A DNA stretch of 64,000 bases from Ziziphus jujuba (lineage: Eukaryota > Streptophyta > Magnoliopsida > Rosales > Rhamnaceae). Shown here in pieces: positions 33,317-44,671 of the stretch. Within the stretch, counting starts at the first letter, position 1. Each line of letters begins with the position of its first letter. The position numbers were made by a program, and so were the translations under genes. The notes under the pieces are model-generated. The model had not been told where the DNA came from, ran no database searches, and worked only from the letters and a program-made list of their open reading frames with translations. The DNA is taken from assembly GCF_031755915.1 (NCBI RefSeq), contig NC_083382.1:62001-126000 (forward strand), in the 5' to 3' direction.

Positions 33317-35293
33317 AAGCGCTAACCGCTGCTGAAACCATCATCCCGGCCAAGGAGGGGGGCAGCTGTGGCCAATAACAAACTTGCCTGCCCACGGTCC
33401 AATGGCAACTCACGGGTGAAATAATAATACTTGCGCGCTGAACCACATATACATATACCAAAACACCAATACTGTATGAATGCGTCTAAAATAATTATTA
33501 AATCAACTGTACCATTTTCCAAAATTACCGTGGGAAATATATCAAAATTTTACACTTACCATCCCACATATTTTTATTTAACAAACCGGTACGAAAATAT
33601 CGATAACAAATAAACCATAATTTTCTCGTAATACGAGGTTCAACAATTAAAATACCGCAGGCATAATTATAAAATTTAACCACCAATTTAACAAATATTT
33701 TCATAAAATATTTAAACCAATTATGCCCAAAATAATACTTAAAACCACTTACGACTATTACCGAAATATACTTTGCTCATGCATAATAATTCAAATTAAA
33801 TCACAATAAAACCATAATTAAATTGTACCACATGAGCATAATTTAAATACCAATTAAACATAATTAATTGCCCAAAATATTTTTAAAGGTGGGTCACTCA
33901 CCTTAAGCGCGTAAATCAGCTAAGATCCTCCGCAGGATCAACTCCACTACTCGCGCGTGCACCTAAAACATCCACAGTATACCAACCAAATATATTAGTA
34001 TTTTATTCAGGTAATTCCCAAATGGGTACCCGGGGAGCGAACACAACGATGACTAAAAGTTACGAGTTATACACCGAATCGAAGCTCGAGTGATGAGGAT
34101 CACGAATTCTGTCTTACTTTCCGGTGATCGGACCCGAGGTGGTCGGAATCTCGCTGGAAAGCTTTCGGGTTTCGACTCCTCAATTCTCCCAAACCATCGC
34201 GAATTGGTGGAAAAGGATGCCGGATTCGGGTTCAGGAGGTCGAACACAGTGGACAAGGACCGGCGGTGCGACTGGGTACCCACCGGAACAGTAACTTCCG
34301 GCGAGCCGCCGCAGTCACCGGTAACCGTCGCCGGCGGCGGCGCGTGCGGTGGCCGTTGGCTGAGATTTTTTGTGAATTTGTAGATCGAGGGGAGAGGAAT
34401 TCAACGGGACCGGCGGTGAGGCAAACGGAGGCCGGACTGCGGAGAAATAGGGGTTTGAAGAATTTCGGCCCCTCGCCTGAAAAAGCTTCGATCCCGGCGC
34501 GTCGGAGGTCCGGTGCCCGTGAAATTTGGTGGGTAGGCCGGACTTGAGGAGATGGTGAGGGGTGGCTGGCGTGTGTGGCTTGAAAATGGTCGGAAAGGGG
34601 TCAAACGGCGGTGGCCGGCAGTGGAGGGAAAAATCGCCGCCGATCTTCGCCGCCTCGGTCCGGGCGCGTCCGACAACCAACGGCCGTGAAATTTTGGGGT
34701 TTTGCCGGAAGTGGGGAGAGGCATCCATTTGGCCGGCGTGTGTAACGTGAATCAGCCGGAAAATTTGAAGATTCCGGTGGCCGGTCGGTTTCTCTCTCTT
34801 TCTCTCTCTCTCCTCTCTCTCTTTCTCTCTGTTCCCCGAGATTTTTGTCAAATAAAAGCTACCGTGGTGACACTGTTCATTCCACGTGGACCAATTAGGT
34901 GCTGACACATGGCGTTACTGTGCACTTAAGCCAGATATAATAAAATAACCAAATGTCCGCTTTAAGCGTGCCGCTAGTCTATGAACTCATATCGACGAGT
35001 ACTTTACAATCATACAAGAGTCAAAATAAAATTACACCACAAGAAAAAGTCAACTCCCAGCACTTTTTGGACTGTTTGCACCTCAACTTGTTTTGCCCAT
35101 AACTTTCAAATCGTAGCTCCGTTTTCGACGTGCTACTAGTCCACGAACTTGGGGCATCATGCACTTCGCCACGGTACCCTAGTCAACTAGAAATTCCAAC
35201 TCGGATAAAAAGTCAACTTTTGACCCGCTTTGTCAACGGTCAGCCTCGGTCAACATGCACGGATTCCGGTGCGATTTGGGACGGGCTGTTACA
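33317..35293 (-). mobile_element. GC-rich LTR, probably solo (gypsy Del/Tekay-like)
   Basis: A ~2-kb GC-rich block sharply bounded by array DNA on both sides. Its right end read on the minus strand is TGTAACAGCCCGTCCCAAAT, followed by 'ttgaccgttgac'-type repeats and 'gtcaaaagttgactttttat', features I associate with long LTRs of Del/Tekay-type gypsy elements. No gag or pol is present. The left boundary is uncertain and I could not find a 5-bp TSD (right flank attag), so a truncated copy is also possible. Overlapping open frames on both strands around 34053-34908 reflect base composition, not genes. Confidence 0.5.
34793..34835. repeat. CT microsatellite
   Basis: Run of tctctct/ctttctct within the GC-rich LTR. 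Confidence 0.9.
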
Positions 35294-36105
35294 ATTAGTC
35301 AGCGCTTTTAACATAAAAAACGTCGTCTATTGTCTTATTTTTTGGAATTCTATTTAATTTGTTGTTTTATTCATATGTATATAAATATTAAATATATTAA
35401 TTAGTAATATAAAGCACAACAATTAATCTATTCATCTAATTTGTTCGTGCTTCAATCTTAAATTAATTTTTTAAAATTAATAAGAGTTTTACAAAATTAA
35501 ATATTTTATTATTTCAAATCATTAGGTGACGCTTTTAACATCAAAAGCATTTCCTATTATCTTAATTCCTGGAATTTTATTTAATTTTAACTTTTATTCA
35601 TATGCATATGAACATTAAACATATTAATTAGAAATATGATGCAAAATAATTAATCTATGCATTTACTTTATTTGTGTGTCAATTTTAAATTAATGATTTT
35701 TTAATTTAACAAAATGTTTGATAAATTTAGTTATTTTAAAATTGAATACAATTAGGCATCGCTTTCAGCATAAAAAATGTCACTGTTAAGTTGCTTTTTT
35801 ATGTTATAATTAATTTTATTTTTTATTTTATGCATATAAATATTAAATATATTAATTAGCAATATGAAGCAAAATAATTAATATATTTATTTAATTTTTT
35901 TGTGTTTTATTTTTTAATTAGTTATTTTTTGAACTAATAAAATTTTGGCAAAATAAATTATTTTTTAATTTAAAAGAATTAGGCGATGCTTTTAACATCA
36001 AAAGCATTGCCTATTCTCTTAATTTTTCAAATTTTATTTAATTTTATATTTTATACATATGTAAATATATCCATATTAAATATATTAATTAGCAATATGA
36101 AGTAA

Positions 36106-36238
36106 AATAAGAAAAGTTGAATGGTCGGGTTAGCTGTGTTTCTGGGTTTCTACTTTCTTTCACCTTTGTCACCATTAGCAAGCACATATCACTGATTTTT
36201 CTTCCATTTTTGATCATTAGTCGTACTGGGTTCACTAG
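36106..36238 (+). other. CACTA-3 leader fragment
   Basis: Follows the last array unit. Resembles CACTA-1 at about 8880-9030 in the order of phrases: ggttagctg, tttctactttctttg, ttcttccatttttgatcat, actgggttcac. Interrupted at 36239 by gypsy D and presumably continued at 39629. No open frame of note. Confidence 0.5.
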
Positions 36239-36840
36239 TGATGAAAATCAGCCCGTACCCATACAATCAACTACTCGTTGGGGTGCTTATCATGTGCAAT
36301 TGAAGACCGAGCCAATTACTTGGCTCATGCTAAGAGGTTTAAGGACAATCCTGTTAGCTTCATACAAAATATAATTAAATCTCAACAGGGCTTATTAATA
36401 TCAAAAGATTCTAAGCCCGTGCTGAGCATCCAAGTTGTGAAGGCAGAAATGGATCCAGGAAGCTGTTTGGTGCATTTGAGGACTCCTGGCAGTAAACGGT
36501 GAGTTTGTTAGCCTATGAATATGTTTGAGCTCATCAAGAGGTCATGAAATCATGCCCGGGTAAAAGCAAGGGCACCCAAGTATGTTATTAGTGTCTAAGC
36601 TTCTACATTGGCCAGATTTAGCTAGTTTGGTGCTGGGAAGGAGTTTACTTGCATTTCAAGCAAGCTTTGATAATTTCAATCAATGGCAACATGTGGGAAC
36701 CAGTTCTAATCCTACTAGGCATCTTACATGGCATGTTGAATCAGATTTGGAGCATAAATTAGCTAGAGATTGGACAAGTACAGCTTATTTGGAAAATTAA
36801 TCAACTACTTTCCAAATATGAAATTTGACTTTTGTTTTAG
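36239..36840 (+). mobile_element. Gypsy D 5' LTR, truncated
   Basis: Begins TGATGAAAATCAGCCCGTAC and aligns with the 3' LTR (38559 onward) until tttgacttttgttttag at 36840, which corresponds to 39175. It encodes the LTR-borne polyprotein tail (STTRWGAYHVQLKTEPIT). Confidence 0.82.
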
Positions 36841-38558
36841 GAACCAAACTAATTAAGAAGAGTGTGGGATTCCAATAGGGAGAGGCATAAGAAAAGTTTT
36901 TTAACTTGTTGAAAGAAAAATTAAGCAATGCTCCTCTATTGGTTTTACTTAATTTTTCTAAGACTTTTGAGATTGAATGTATACTTCAAGTGTAGGTATT
37001 GGAGCGATATTGATGTAGGAAGGAATACCTATATCATACTTTAGTAAGAATTTGAATGGGGCGGCATTGAATTATCCAACTTATGATAAAGAGACATATG
37101 CTTTAGTTTGAGCTTTGGAGACATGGCAACATTACTTGATGCTAAAGAAATTTGGGATTAACACAGATCATAAATCATTGAAGCATATTAAAGGTCAAAA
37201 GAAGCTTAACTGATGGCATGGAAGGTGGATTGAATTCATTAAAACTTTTTCTTATGTCATACACTACAAGAAAGTTAAAAAAAAATGTGTTGGTTGATGC
37301 TTTATGCCGAAGGTATATTTTATTTTCAACCTTAGATGCTAAATTTGTTGGTTTTGAACAAGTAAGGAAATTTATGAGCATGATATTAACTTTGGTAAAA
37401 TATATAGAAGTTGTGCTAAACATGGTTATAGTAAATTCTATATATTTAATAGGTACTTGTTTCGGGAAAGTCAACTACTTGTGCCTTGTTGTAGCATTAG
37501 GAAATTACTTGTTGAGGAAGGTCACGGTAGGGGTTTAAGAGGACACTTTGATATAGCAAAAACTTTGTTCATATTACAATAATACTTTTATTGGGTGAAC
37601 ATGAGGAGAGATGTAGAGAGGATTTGTGAGAGGTATATCACATGTAGAGTCAAAATCTAAGCTAAAATCACATGGTTTGTATATGCCATTACCTATTCCT
37701 TCTTATCCTTTGGTAGATTTATCTATGGATTTTGTATTGGGGTTACCTAGGTTAAGGATGGGTAAGGACTCTATTTTTGTGGTTGTTGATGATTTTCTGA
37801 GATGGCACATTTCATAGCATATAAGAGGATTGATGATGCATCTTATGTAGCTAATTTATTCTTTAAGGAAGTGGTGAGACTTCATGGCATGCCTAGGACT
37901 ATTGTTTCTTATAGGGATGGTAAGTTCTTAAGTTATTTTGGAAAACATTGTGGGCTAAGTTAGGTACTAAAATTTTTATTTTTCACTACTTGTCATCCAC
38001 AGACTGATGGATAAAATGAAGTAGTGAATAAACTTTGTCTACATTGTTGAGAGCATTAATTAGTAGAAATTTGAGAACTTGGGAAGAATGTTTGCCGCAT
38101 GTTAAGTTTGCTTATAATAGAACTATACATTTTGCTACTAAATATTCACCATTCAAAATTTTTTATGGTTTCAATCATTTAACTCCATTAGATTTAACAC
38201 CTTTGCCTTTAAGTGAACATGCTAATCTAGATGGTAAATAGAAAGCTGAGTTTGTTAAGCAGATTCATGAAAAGACTAGAGAAAACATTGACAGGAGGAC
38301 TAAATAGTATGCTAAAGCTGCTAATCAAGGTCTGATTAAGGTAGTGTTCGAACGAGGAGATTGGGTTTGGTTGTACTTAAGAAACGAGAGGTTTCTTGAA
38401 CAACGCAAGTTAAAGCCTATGCCTAAAGGAGATGGACCTTTTCAAGTTTTGCCAGATGAGTATAACGTGAGTGCTACTTTTAATGTTTCTAATTTATCTT
38501 CTTTTTCTACAGGTGATGATTTTGATTTGGAGGCAAATCATTCTCAAGAGGAGAGGAA
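36841..38558 (+). pseudogene. Gypsy D RNase H and integrase remnant
   Basis: Recognisable by comparison with element [17 protein letters not shown] and [18 protein letters not shown] (RNase H), [31 protein letters not shown]; integrase zinc region HGRGLRGHFD (both histidines kept); [23 protein letters not shown]-like QTDG-stop-NEVVN; then [20 protein letters not shown] and the C-terminal [20 protein letters not shown]. Several stops and frame shifts. The junction at 36841 joins LTR to the codons for KKSVGF, evidence of a large deletion. Confidence 0.85.
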
Positions 38559-39628
38559 TGATGAGAACCCACTCATACCCTTACAATCAACTACTTGCTA
38601 AAGTGTTAATCCTGTGCAGCTGAAGATCAGGCCAATTACTAGGGCACAAGCTAAGAGGTTTAAGACAATTTTGTTAGCTTTATACAAAATGTAATTAAAT
38701 CTCAAGAAGGCATATTAGTATCAAAAGATTCTAAGCTTGTGCTGAGAATCCGAGTTGTGAAGGCAGAAATAGACCTGGGAAGCTGTTTTGGTGCATTTGA
38801 GGACTCTGAGCAATAAAGGGCGAGTTTGTTATCATATCAAGGCAGAGCAAGGGCGCCCAAGTATGTCATTAGTGTCCAAGTTTCCACATTGGTTGGATTT
38901 AGCTAGTCTGGTGTTGGGAAGGAGCTCACTTGCATTCCAAGCAAGCTTTGATAATTTCAATCAATGGCAACATGTAGGGACCAGTTCTAATTGTACTAGG
39001 CATCATACATGGAATGTTGAATCAGATTGAGTTGGAGATTGGACAAGTACAGTTTATTTGGGAAACTAGTCAAATTAGATTTGGAGCCTAAATTAGTAGG
39101 AGATTGGACAAGTACAGCTTATTTGGAAAATTAATCAACTATTTTCCAAATATAAAATTTGACTTTTGTTTTAGAAAATAGTCTTTTATTTATTTTTATT
39201 TAATTATTTGCTAGACAAATTAATTTAGGAATGCTGAATTTTAATATTTGTAATTGTAAATTAATTAATTCCTCTTTAAAAGTTAAGAAATTAATTAATA
39301 CAAATTAATTCCTCTTTACCTATTGTTTTAAGGTTTTGATTTTGTCACTTTAGCCTATTTAAAGGCTTATTTCTCAATAAATGACACTACATTATTCATT
39401 CAAAAAAATTACTGTGAAAAAGATTTCTCTTTGCTCTCTTTAGAACATCTAAAACACGGACTAGAAAGCGAGTGTTTTAGTTTGACTTATCAAGAGGACA
39501 ATCCAAAACCTATTGTGGCATCTTCGATATATACCAAAGTTTTTAATTATAGATTGATCAAGGGTCAAGGTGGCCATTAGAATCTGAACTTAATTTTGAT
39601 TCGAGCAAGTCGACCTAGGTTCATATCA
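38559..39628 (+). mobile_element. Gypsy D 3' LTR
   Basis: 1070 bp, TGATGAGAACCCACTCATAC to ...GGTTCATATCA. As in the other elements the polyprotein runs into it. Contains a minus-strand-silent AT-rich U3 and 'cctatttaaaggcttatt' near 39350-39370, the same TATA-like phrase as the other LTRs. Confidence 0.87.
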
Positions 39629-40224
39629 ACTGGTGAACTGTCACTGCTGTGTTTGTTATTGGGTTACTGAGTTGGTGGGTTACTGTCATTACTGGGTTTC
39701 TTGGTGTGTTTGTTGTTGGTTTGTTGGGTTACTATTTTTGCTGGATTGCTAGGTTACTGCTTGCTGTATTGCTGTGTTGCACTGGTTAAAGGTAGAAAAA
39801 ACTTAGATTGTGGGTTTTTTTTCAAATTTAACTAGAGATTTTTCTCAATCTTGTTTGGGTTGATATTTTGTTTATGATTTTGCTTGGGATTGGGTTTTTT
39901 GTCCCAATTTTGCTTAGAATTAGAGTTTTGTTCTTGATTTTGCAATGGGCTTGGGTTGTCATTTTGATTTTGGTCACTCTTTATGCAGTGGTTTGGGTTA
40001 GCACAGTGACCAAAGTTTGCTCCATTGGGTGATTGACTTGGCTTCAAGTTGTGTTTGGGTTTGGTTACTGGGATTGTGTCGAATTTGGCGTCGTTTAAAA
40101 ATGTATCCTTAATTTTATTTTATTGGCTGATAATATGAAATTGAATTATTATATGAATCTGAATTAGATAAAAATATTCATTTTGTATATTTTTATTATA
40201 TGTTTAAAATTTAAATTAAATCTA
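39629..40224. other. CACTA-3 non-coding, T/G-rich
   Basis: Reiterated 'gggttactg' / 'ttgctgtg' and, at 39840-40080, 'gattttgcttggg'-type repeats. The Asn/Gln-rich minus frame over 39832-40047 is a by-product of this low-complexity sequence. No gene called; probably intron or leader of the transposase region. Confidence 0.45.
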
Positions 40225-41810
40225 TAGTTGTTATAATATGCGTGGGAAATTTGAGTTGTAATGGTTTCCATGGAGGAGTTAAAATTGGTAGGATTGAAAT
40301 CTCATGATTGTCATACATTGATGCAGGAATTCTCGCCTTTTACAATTTGCTCAATCCTTCCTAAAAATGTGAGACATACTATTGCAAGACTTTGTTTTTG
40401 CATTAATGCCATTTGCAAGAAGTCCATCATTCTTACTAAATTGGACAAAATCCAAAATGATATTGGTACAACTTCATGTCGGCTAGAGAAATTCTTCCCA
40501 CCATCATTTTTTAATATAATGGTTCATCTAACTTTCATTTAGTACGAGAGATTAGATTGTGTGGACGAATACATTTCAAGCGAATGTACCCATTTGAGAG
40601 GTATATGAAAGTATTGAAAGGTTATGTTTAGAACAAAAATCGCCTAGAAAGTTATATTGCTGAGAGCTATTTGTGAAGAAGTGATTGAGTTTTGTAGTGA
40701 ATATCAAAGATGGTTAGATATAATTGGAAACCTCATTGGTAGGTACCAAAAATTAATTGATGAGGATGATGTTGGTGCCCTTGTTAAGGGTGGAAAGACC
40801 CAATCAATTAATCAACAAATTTAGGAGTAAGTCCATATATGTGTACTATCGAATGTACAGGAGGTGGAACCGTACATGAGATACATATATCTATGTTAAA
40901 GTATACACTAGTAATTATTTTGAATATATTTATTAAATAAGAAAACTTTTCTCTATTTCAGAATTCATTTAGAAGCCTTGATGTTAAAAAAAAATCAAGT
41001 AAAAAAAGCAAAATGGTTTCAAGATGAACACAAACGTACATTTATGTATTGGTTACATGATAAGGTATGTTCAAAATAAACTATTAATATCAAGGTTTTA
41101 ACTTTAGGGTTAGTGAGTAAATAATGTATAATTGTATTTCCATTTACTAGATTGAACAAATGCAAAGTCAACCAAATCATATAGTTTCCGAAACATTAAG
41201 ATAGAATGTACATGGTTCACAATGGTTGGTAACGAAACATGAAGGATATGAGATTAAAGGAGTTCGATTCAACATTTTGGATAGGAATAATAAGCAGCTC
41301 ACCTAGAATTTTGGGATAAAGGTAGTTGCTAAAAGTGAGCATTTTGCTAGTGCTAAGGACAATAACCTTATTTTAGCTGAGATGACATACTATGGGACAA
41401 TAAGAGAAATCTAGGATGTCAATTACACTGTGTTTCGAATTCTCATATTCAAATGTGATTTGGTTGACAGTAGTGGTGTGAAAGTTGATAAGATGGGTTT
41501 TACATGTATTAACTTGAATAAAATTGGACATAAATCTGACCCATTCATTATGGCTTTACAAGTTCAACAAGTAGTTTATGTTGAGAATCAACTTGATTCT
41601 AGATGGTCTATAGTTTTAACTCCACCACAACATGGTACTTTTGTTGACGATGAATTAGTTGCAGAAGATGTTGTTAGAGATTCTACGGTGGTTCACAACC
41701 ATTTGTCTTTCAGTTGGTAAGTGTGGTTGAAAGTGATAATGAGGAAGAATGCAATAATGGCTATATTCGTAATGATTGCGAGGGGGTATGGATAAAAAAC
41801 ATAGCATTTG
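40225..41810 (+). pseudogene. CACTA-3 transposase C-terminal half (DUF4218/DUF4216)
   Basis: Plant En/Spm-type TNP2-like transposase remnant. DUF4218: GLKSHDCHTLMQEF, SILPKNVRHTIARLCFCINA, LEKFFPPSFFNIMVHL, then in other frames LVREIRL, MYPFERYMKVLKGYV and ESYIAESYL. After an intron-like AT-rich gap, DUF4216: SETLRWNVHGSQWLVTKHEG (with a stop), FRILIFKCDLVDSSGVKVDK, GFTCINLNKIGHKSDPFIMA and VYVENQLDSRWSIVLTPPQH. The N-terminal catalytic part is absent and several stops are present. It lies downstream of the 225-bp array and leader in the same orientation, which supports one large element. Confidence 0.82.
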
Positions 41811-44671
41811 CTAAACAAATTCGTAATTAGATTCATTAACTTACGTTTAAATAATTATATTTATTATTATTGTTTTATTTGATTTTTCGTTCCATTGTCA
41901 TTATATGTTAATTATATTTATTATTATTGTTTTATTTGATTTTTTGTTCCATTGTCATTATATGTTTTCCATTGTTATTATATTTTTTTGTTAATTATGT
42001 GTACATTCACAAATGCTTAATTTGCTTAATTAATTTTTCTGTTATTGTTGTCGATTAATTTGTGCAAAATTTAGTTGTGCTTATTTAATTTATGAATTTG
42101 TTATTTTTTATTATTGTTTTAATTTATTTTTTGTTCTTATTCTTTTGATGTAGATTTATGGACCCGTTTGATCAACATGCCTTCCCATATAATGATGATG
42201 ATAGATCATGATCAAGCAATGAGGTTGACCATATTTTGAGACACCCGAAGTATTTAAGCATCCACCCGAAAATTTATCAATTCATTTAATATTAAGTGTT
42301 TAAGTATATATTCCTATTATTTATTATTATTATATGTATTATTATTATTATTATTTATACTGTTAATATTAGAATGATACCATTTACTTGGATAATTAGC
42401 ATCTCATTTGTTTTCTTTATTTTAGAAACATGTTCTCCTAGGTCTAGGTAGATAACAGATCAACCATATAAGCTGCACAACCCATTCGACTGCGAGCTCT
42501 TTCGGTTTTATCATGTAGTCTTTCCTATCTCTCATACTGTTATTCTTTTATTAGTATTAGTTTCCTTTTATTTATCATATTTATATTTCAAATATTCTTA
42601 GAATACTCTGATGGCAATTATAGACCAAGGGTACTGTATTTATTTATTTTGTTGCTTATCATTTATTGGAGTACTAAAATTTATGGAAAATTGTAGTAAA
42701 TAGAAGGAATAAGGTGAATGTATACTTAGAAGTGTGTTTTTTGTGTAGAGAAAATTTTAGGAAAATCCATATCTCAGGGAAGATGTTGTTGAATTTTTTG
42801 TAGAATTTTTTATGGTGTTTTCCCAAGTTGAGCCACCCTAAGGTTCTAGTAAGGAATTATTGAAGGGGTTCTAGCATTCATAGACAAGCAACACGCCTTA
42901 TTTGGAGTTATGGATAATAAGTTATATGTTTGTAAAGTTTCATGATTTGTTTTAGTCGTATTGGTCCCACAGGTAGCGTTTTCTTCAAAAAAGACAAAAA
43001 GATAAATTAAAAATGTCTTCTAACCATGCCATGTGTCAAAATTTCAGTGATTGACCAGCCAGGTTGTCTAAACTACACCTTGACAGGTGTCGCATTTGGG
43101 TTTGCTATCACTAGTGTTGTTCAAATAACACCCCATGTTGTTTGAACAACACCCTACTGATTGAGTTAAATCCCAGTTTAGCTTGAGAAAAGAAATGGAG
43201 AAAGAACGGTGTCAGATAAGACCCATTTTTTTCACCAAGGAAATAACTTGCTGTCGGCCACATTTACCACATTGATTGCACCAGCTTATTGCCTTCATGA
43301 AACCTAACCTTTCCACCAAATCTCACACTGGGAGGCTCATCGATGCACTGAAATCAACATCCAACTTCAACAACCATGTCTTGATCCAATTGTTGGATTC
43401 AAACCACTTCCAAGTTGAGGGGATACTCTCTTCCACAATTTTCAAACGTCTTGAACATGATTCTAACCTCCTTTTAGCTCGAGTCAAGCATGTATGACTG
43501 GTAGAGTGAAGCCCACTTTGTTGGTGACTTTTAAGCGAGGAATCCATTCACCACCAACCATCTATGGGCTAGGTAAATTCACAAATGAAATACCCATTCC
43601 TTTAGCTTCAATTTGGTGTAAATTTTTTAAATTTTGATTGAGTATTGAGTATTTAGGATAATACCTTGTAAAATTTGACCCAGAATGCAAAATTAGTTTG
43701 TATTTTGTGATGCATATAAGCTTCTAATGGTCATGGAAAAATAGTTGAAGGTATAATTTCATTAGAATGCCAAATCCAAGAAAAACTCCAATTTTAGATG
43801 CCAGATAATATGGGTTTATACAAATTCTTCGAGGGACTATGTGCATATTTATATATATATATATATAAAGAAAATGTATATAAATATTTACGTAGGTTAT
43901 GGTTAGTCATGACGTTATCAGAGTTAGTGTAATACCTCAATTGTTCAATCTAAAGTATTGTTTTAAATGTAATTTAGTTTATTACAAATTGCCTCACTAT
44001 TTATCAGTTACTAACTGTAGAATTTATATGTATATATTTCGGTAGACTATACAATTTAGGGTTTAGGATCCAAGTTATCTTTATCTCTCGTTATTATTAT
44101 GGTTATTATATTTCTATTTACATATATGTGATTGTTATATTCATGAAATGCTGTAAAAAAATGTGATATTGTTGTAAGTGAAAACTTGGGAAAAGATGAG
44201 GCCATCATGGGGTTTAGGTAGTAAGTTCTAGAAGAGATCCTGACACATGTAAAGGTATTTTTGGTTTATTATTTATTACTTATATTTGTATTCCTATGCT
44301 ATTGTTATCGAAGTCCTACAAATTTGTAGCAAAGTAGGGAGGAAACATTTGGGAGAGTCTAATTTACAAGGGAGATGCCGCTGGATTTTTTGTAAAAATT
44401 TTGGTGGGGTTTTTTTTAGTCAATGCCATCCTAAAGTTCTGATAGATAACCCTATGAGGGTCTTGGCTGTTTGGTTGGAAGTAATGTTTTATGATTATTA
44501 TCAGATTTATGTGATTTTAAGATGCATTATATAATACTAGTGTTATGTACTATTGTTATCATTAATTAGCCAGCAGATACTAATTAACCATCCTATTGGA
44601 GCAAAGGTGAGAGATAGTAGATAGGTATTTTACGTGGTAAGCATGAGGTGAGTATTAGTCACCATTTCCTT
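41811..44671. other. Unclassified AT-rich region, no gene supported
   Basis: 41880-41980 has a short tandem repeat (attattattgttttatttgatttttcgttccattgtcat). 42300-42360 is an ATT microsatellite and 43850-43866 an AT one. 42690-42860 and 44310-44480 are diverged copies of one sequence (see findings). 43040-43560 is moderately GC-rich with short overlapping frames on both strands that match nothing I know. The right-hand end of CACTA-3 should lie here or be missing; I could not see a CACTA terminus. Confidence 0.5.

Larger units (their letters stand above)
27310..36105. repeat. ~225-bp tandem array with inverted-repeat core (CACTA-3 5' region)
   Basis: About 28 imperfect units; the phrase agcaatatgaagcaaaataa recurs at 27393, 27618, 27829, 28631, 28858, 29770, 29997, 30228, 30850, 31074, 32157 and onward, with spacings of roughly 210-240. 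Each unit has an inverted repeat such as GGCGATGCTTTT-aacatc-AAAAGCATTGCC (35982-36011). The unit phrase gcctattctcttaatt also occurs in CACTA-1. Interrupted by a TRIM (27970-28380) and a GC-rich LTR (33317-35293). No protein-coding gene in it. Read as the amplified 5' repeat region of a large CACTA element. Confidence 0.85.
36239..39628 (+). mobile_element. Gypsy element D, internally deleted
   Basis: Plus orientation. A partial 5' LTR (36239-36840) is fused directly to pol at the RT/RNase H junction, followed by integrase and a full 3' LTR (38559-39628). Flanks are actag (36234-36238) and actgg (39629-39633), a TSD with one mismatch. Missing are the second half of the 5' LTR, PBS, gag, protease and most of RT, about 5 kb by comparison with element B. 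Many stops; oldest-looking of the four gypsy copies. Confidence 0.85.

Noticed and set aside
34053..34908. Overlapping open frames of 62-197 codons on both strands
   Set aside because: They overlap one another on both strands in a GC-rich LTR and have no recognisable domain; length is explained by base composition.
27310..36105. CRISPR-like regular array
   Set aside because: Period is about 225 bp with diverged units and no unique spacers; this is a eukaryotic tandem repeat.
39832..40047. Asn/Gln-rich minus-strand frame (prion-like composition)
   Set aside because: Translation of a gattttgcttgg-type low-complexity repeat; no start context and not conserved.
43276..43547. Overlapping frames on both strands (73-74 codons)
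   Set aside because: Mutual antisense frames with no recognised motif and no supporting neighbours.
44667..44671. TSD for gypsy C
   Set aside because: tcctt does not match the right flank ctaag in either orientation.
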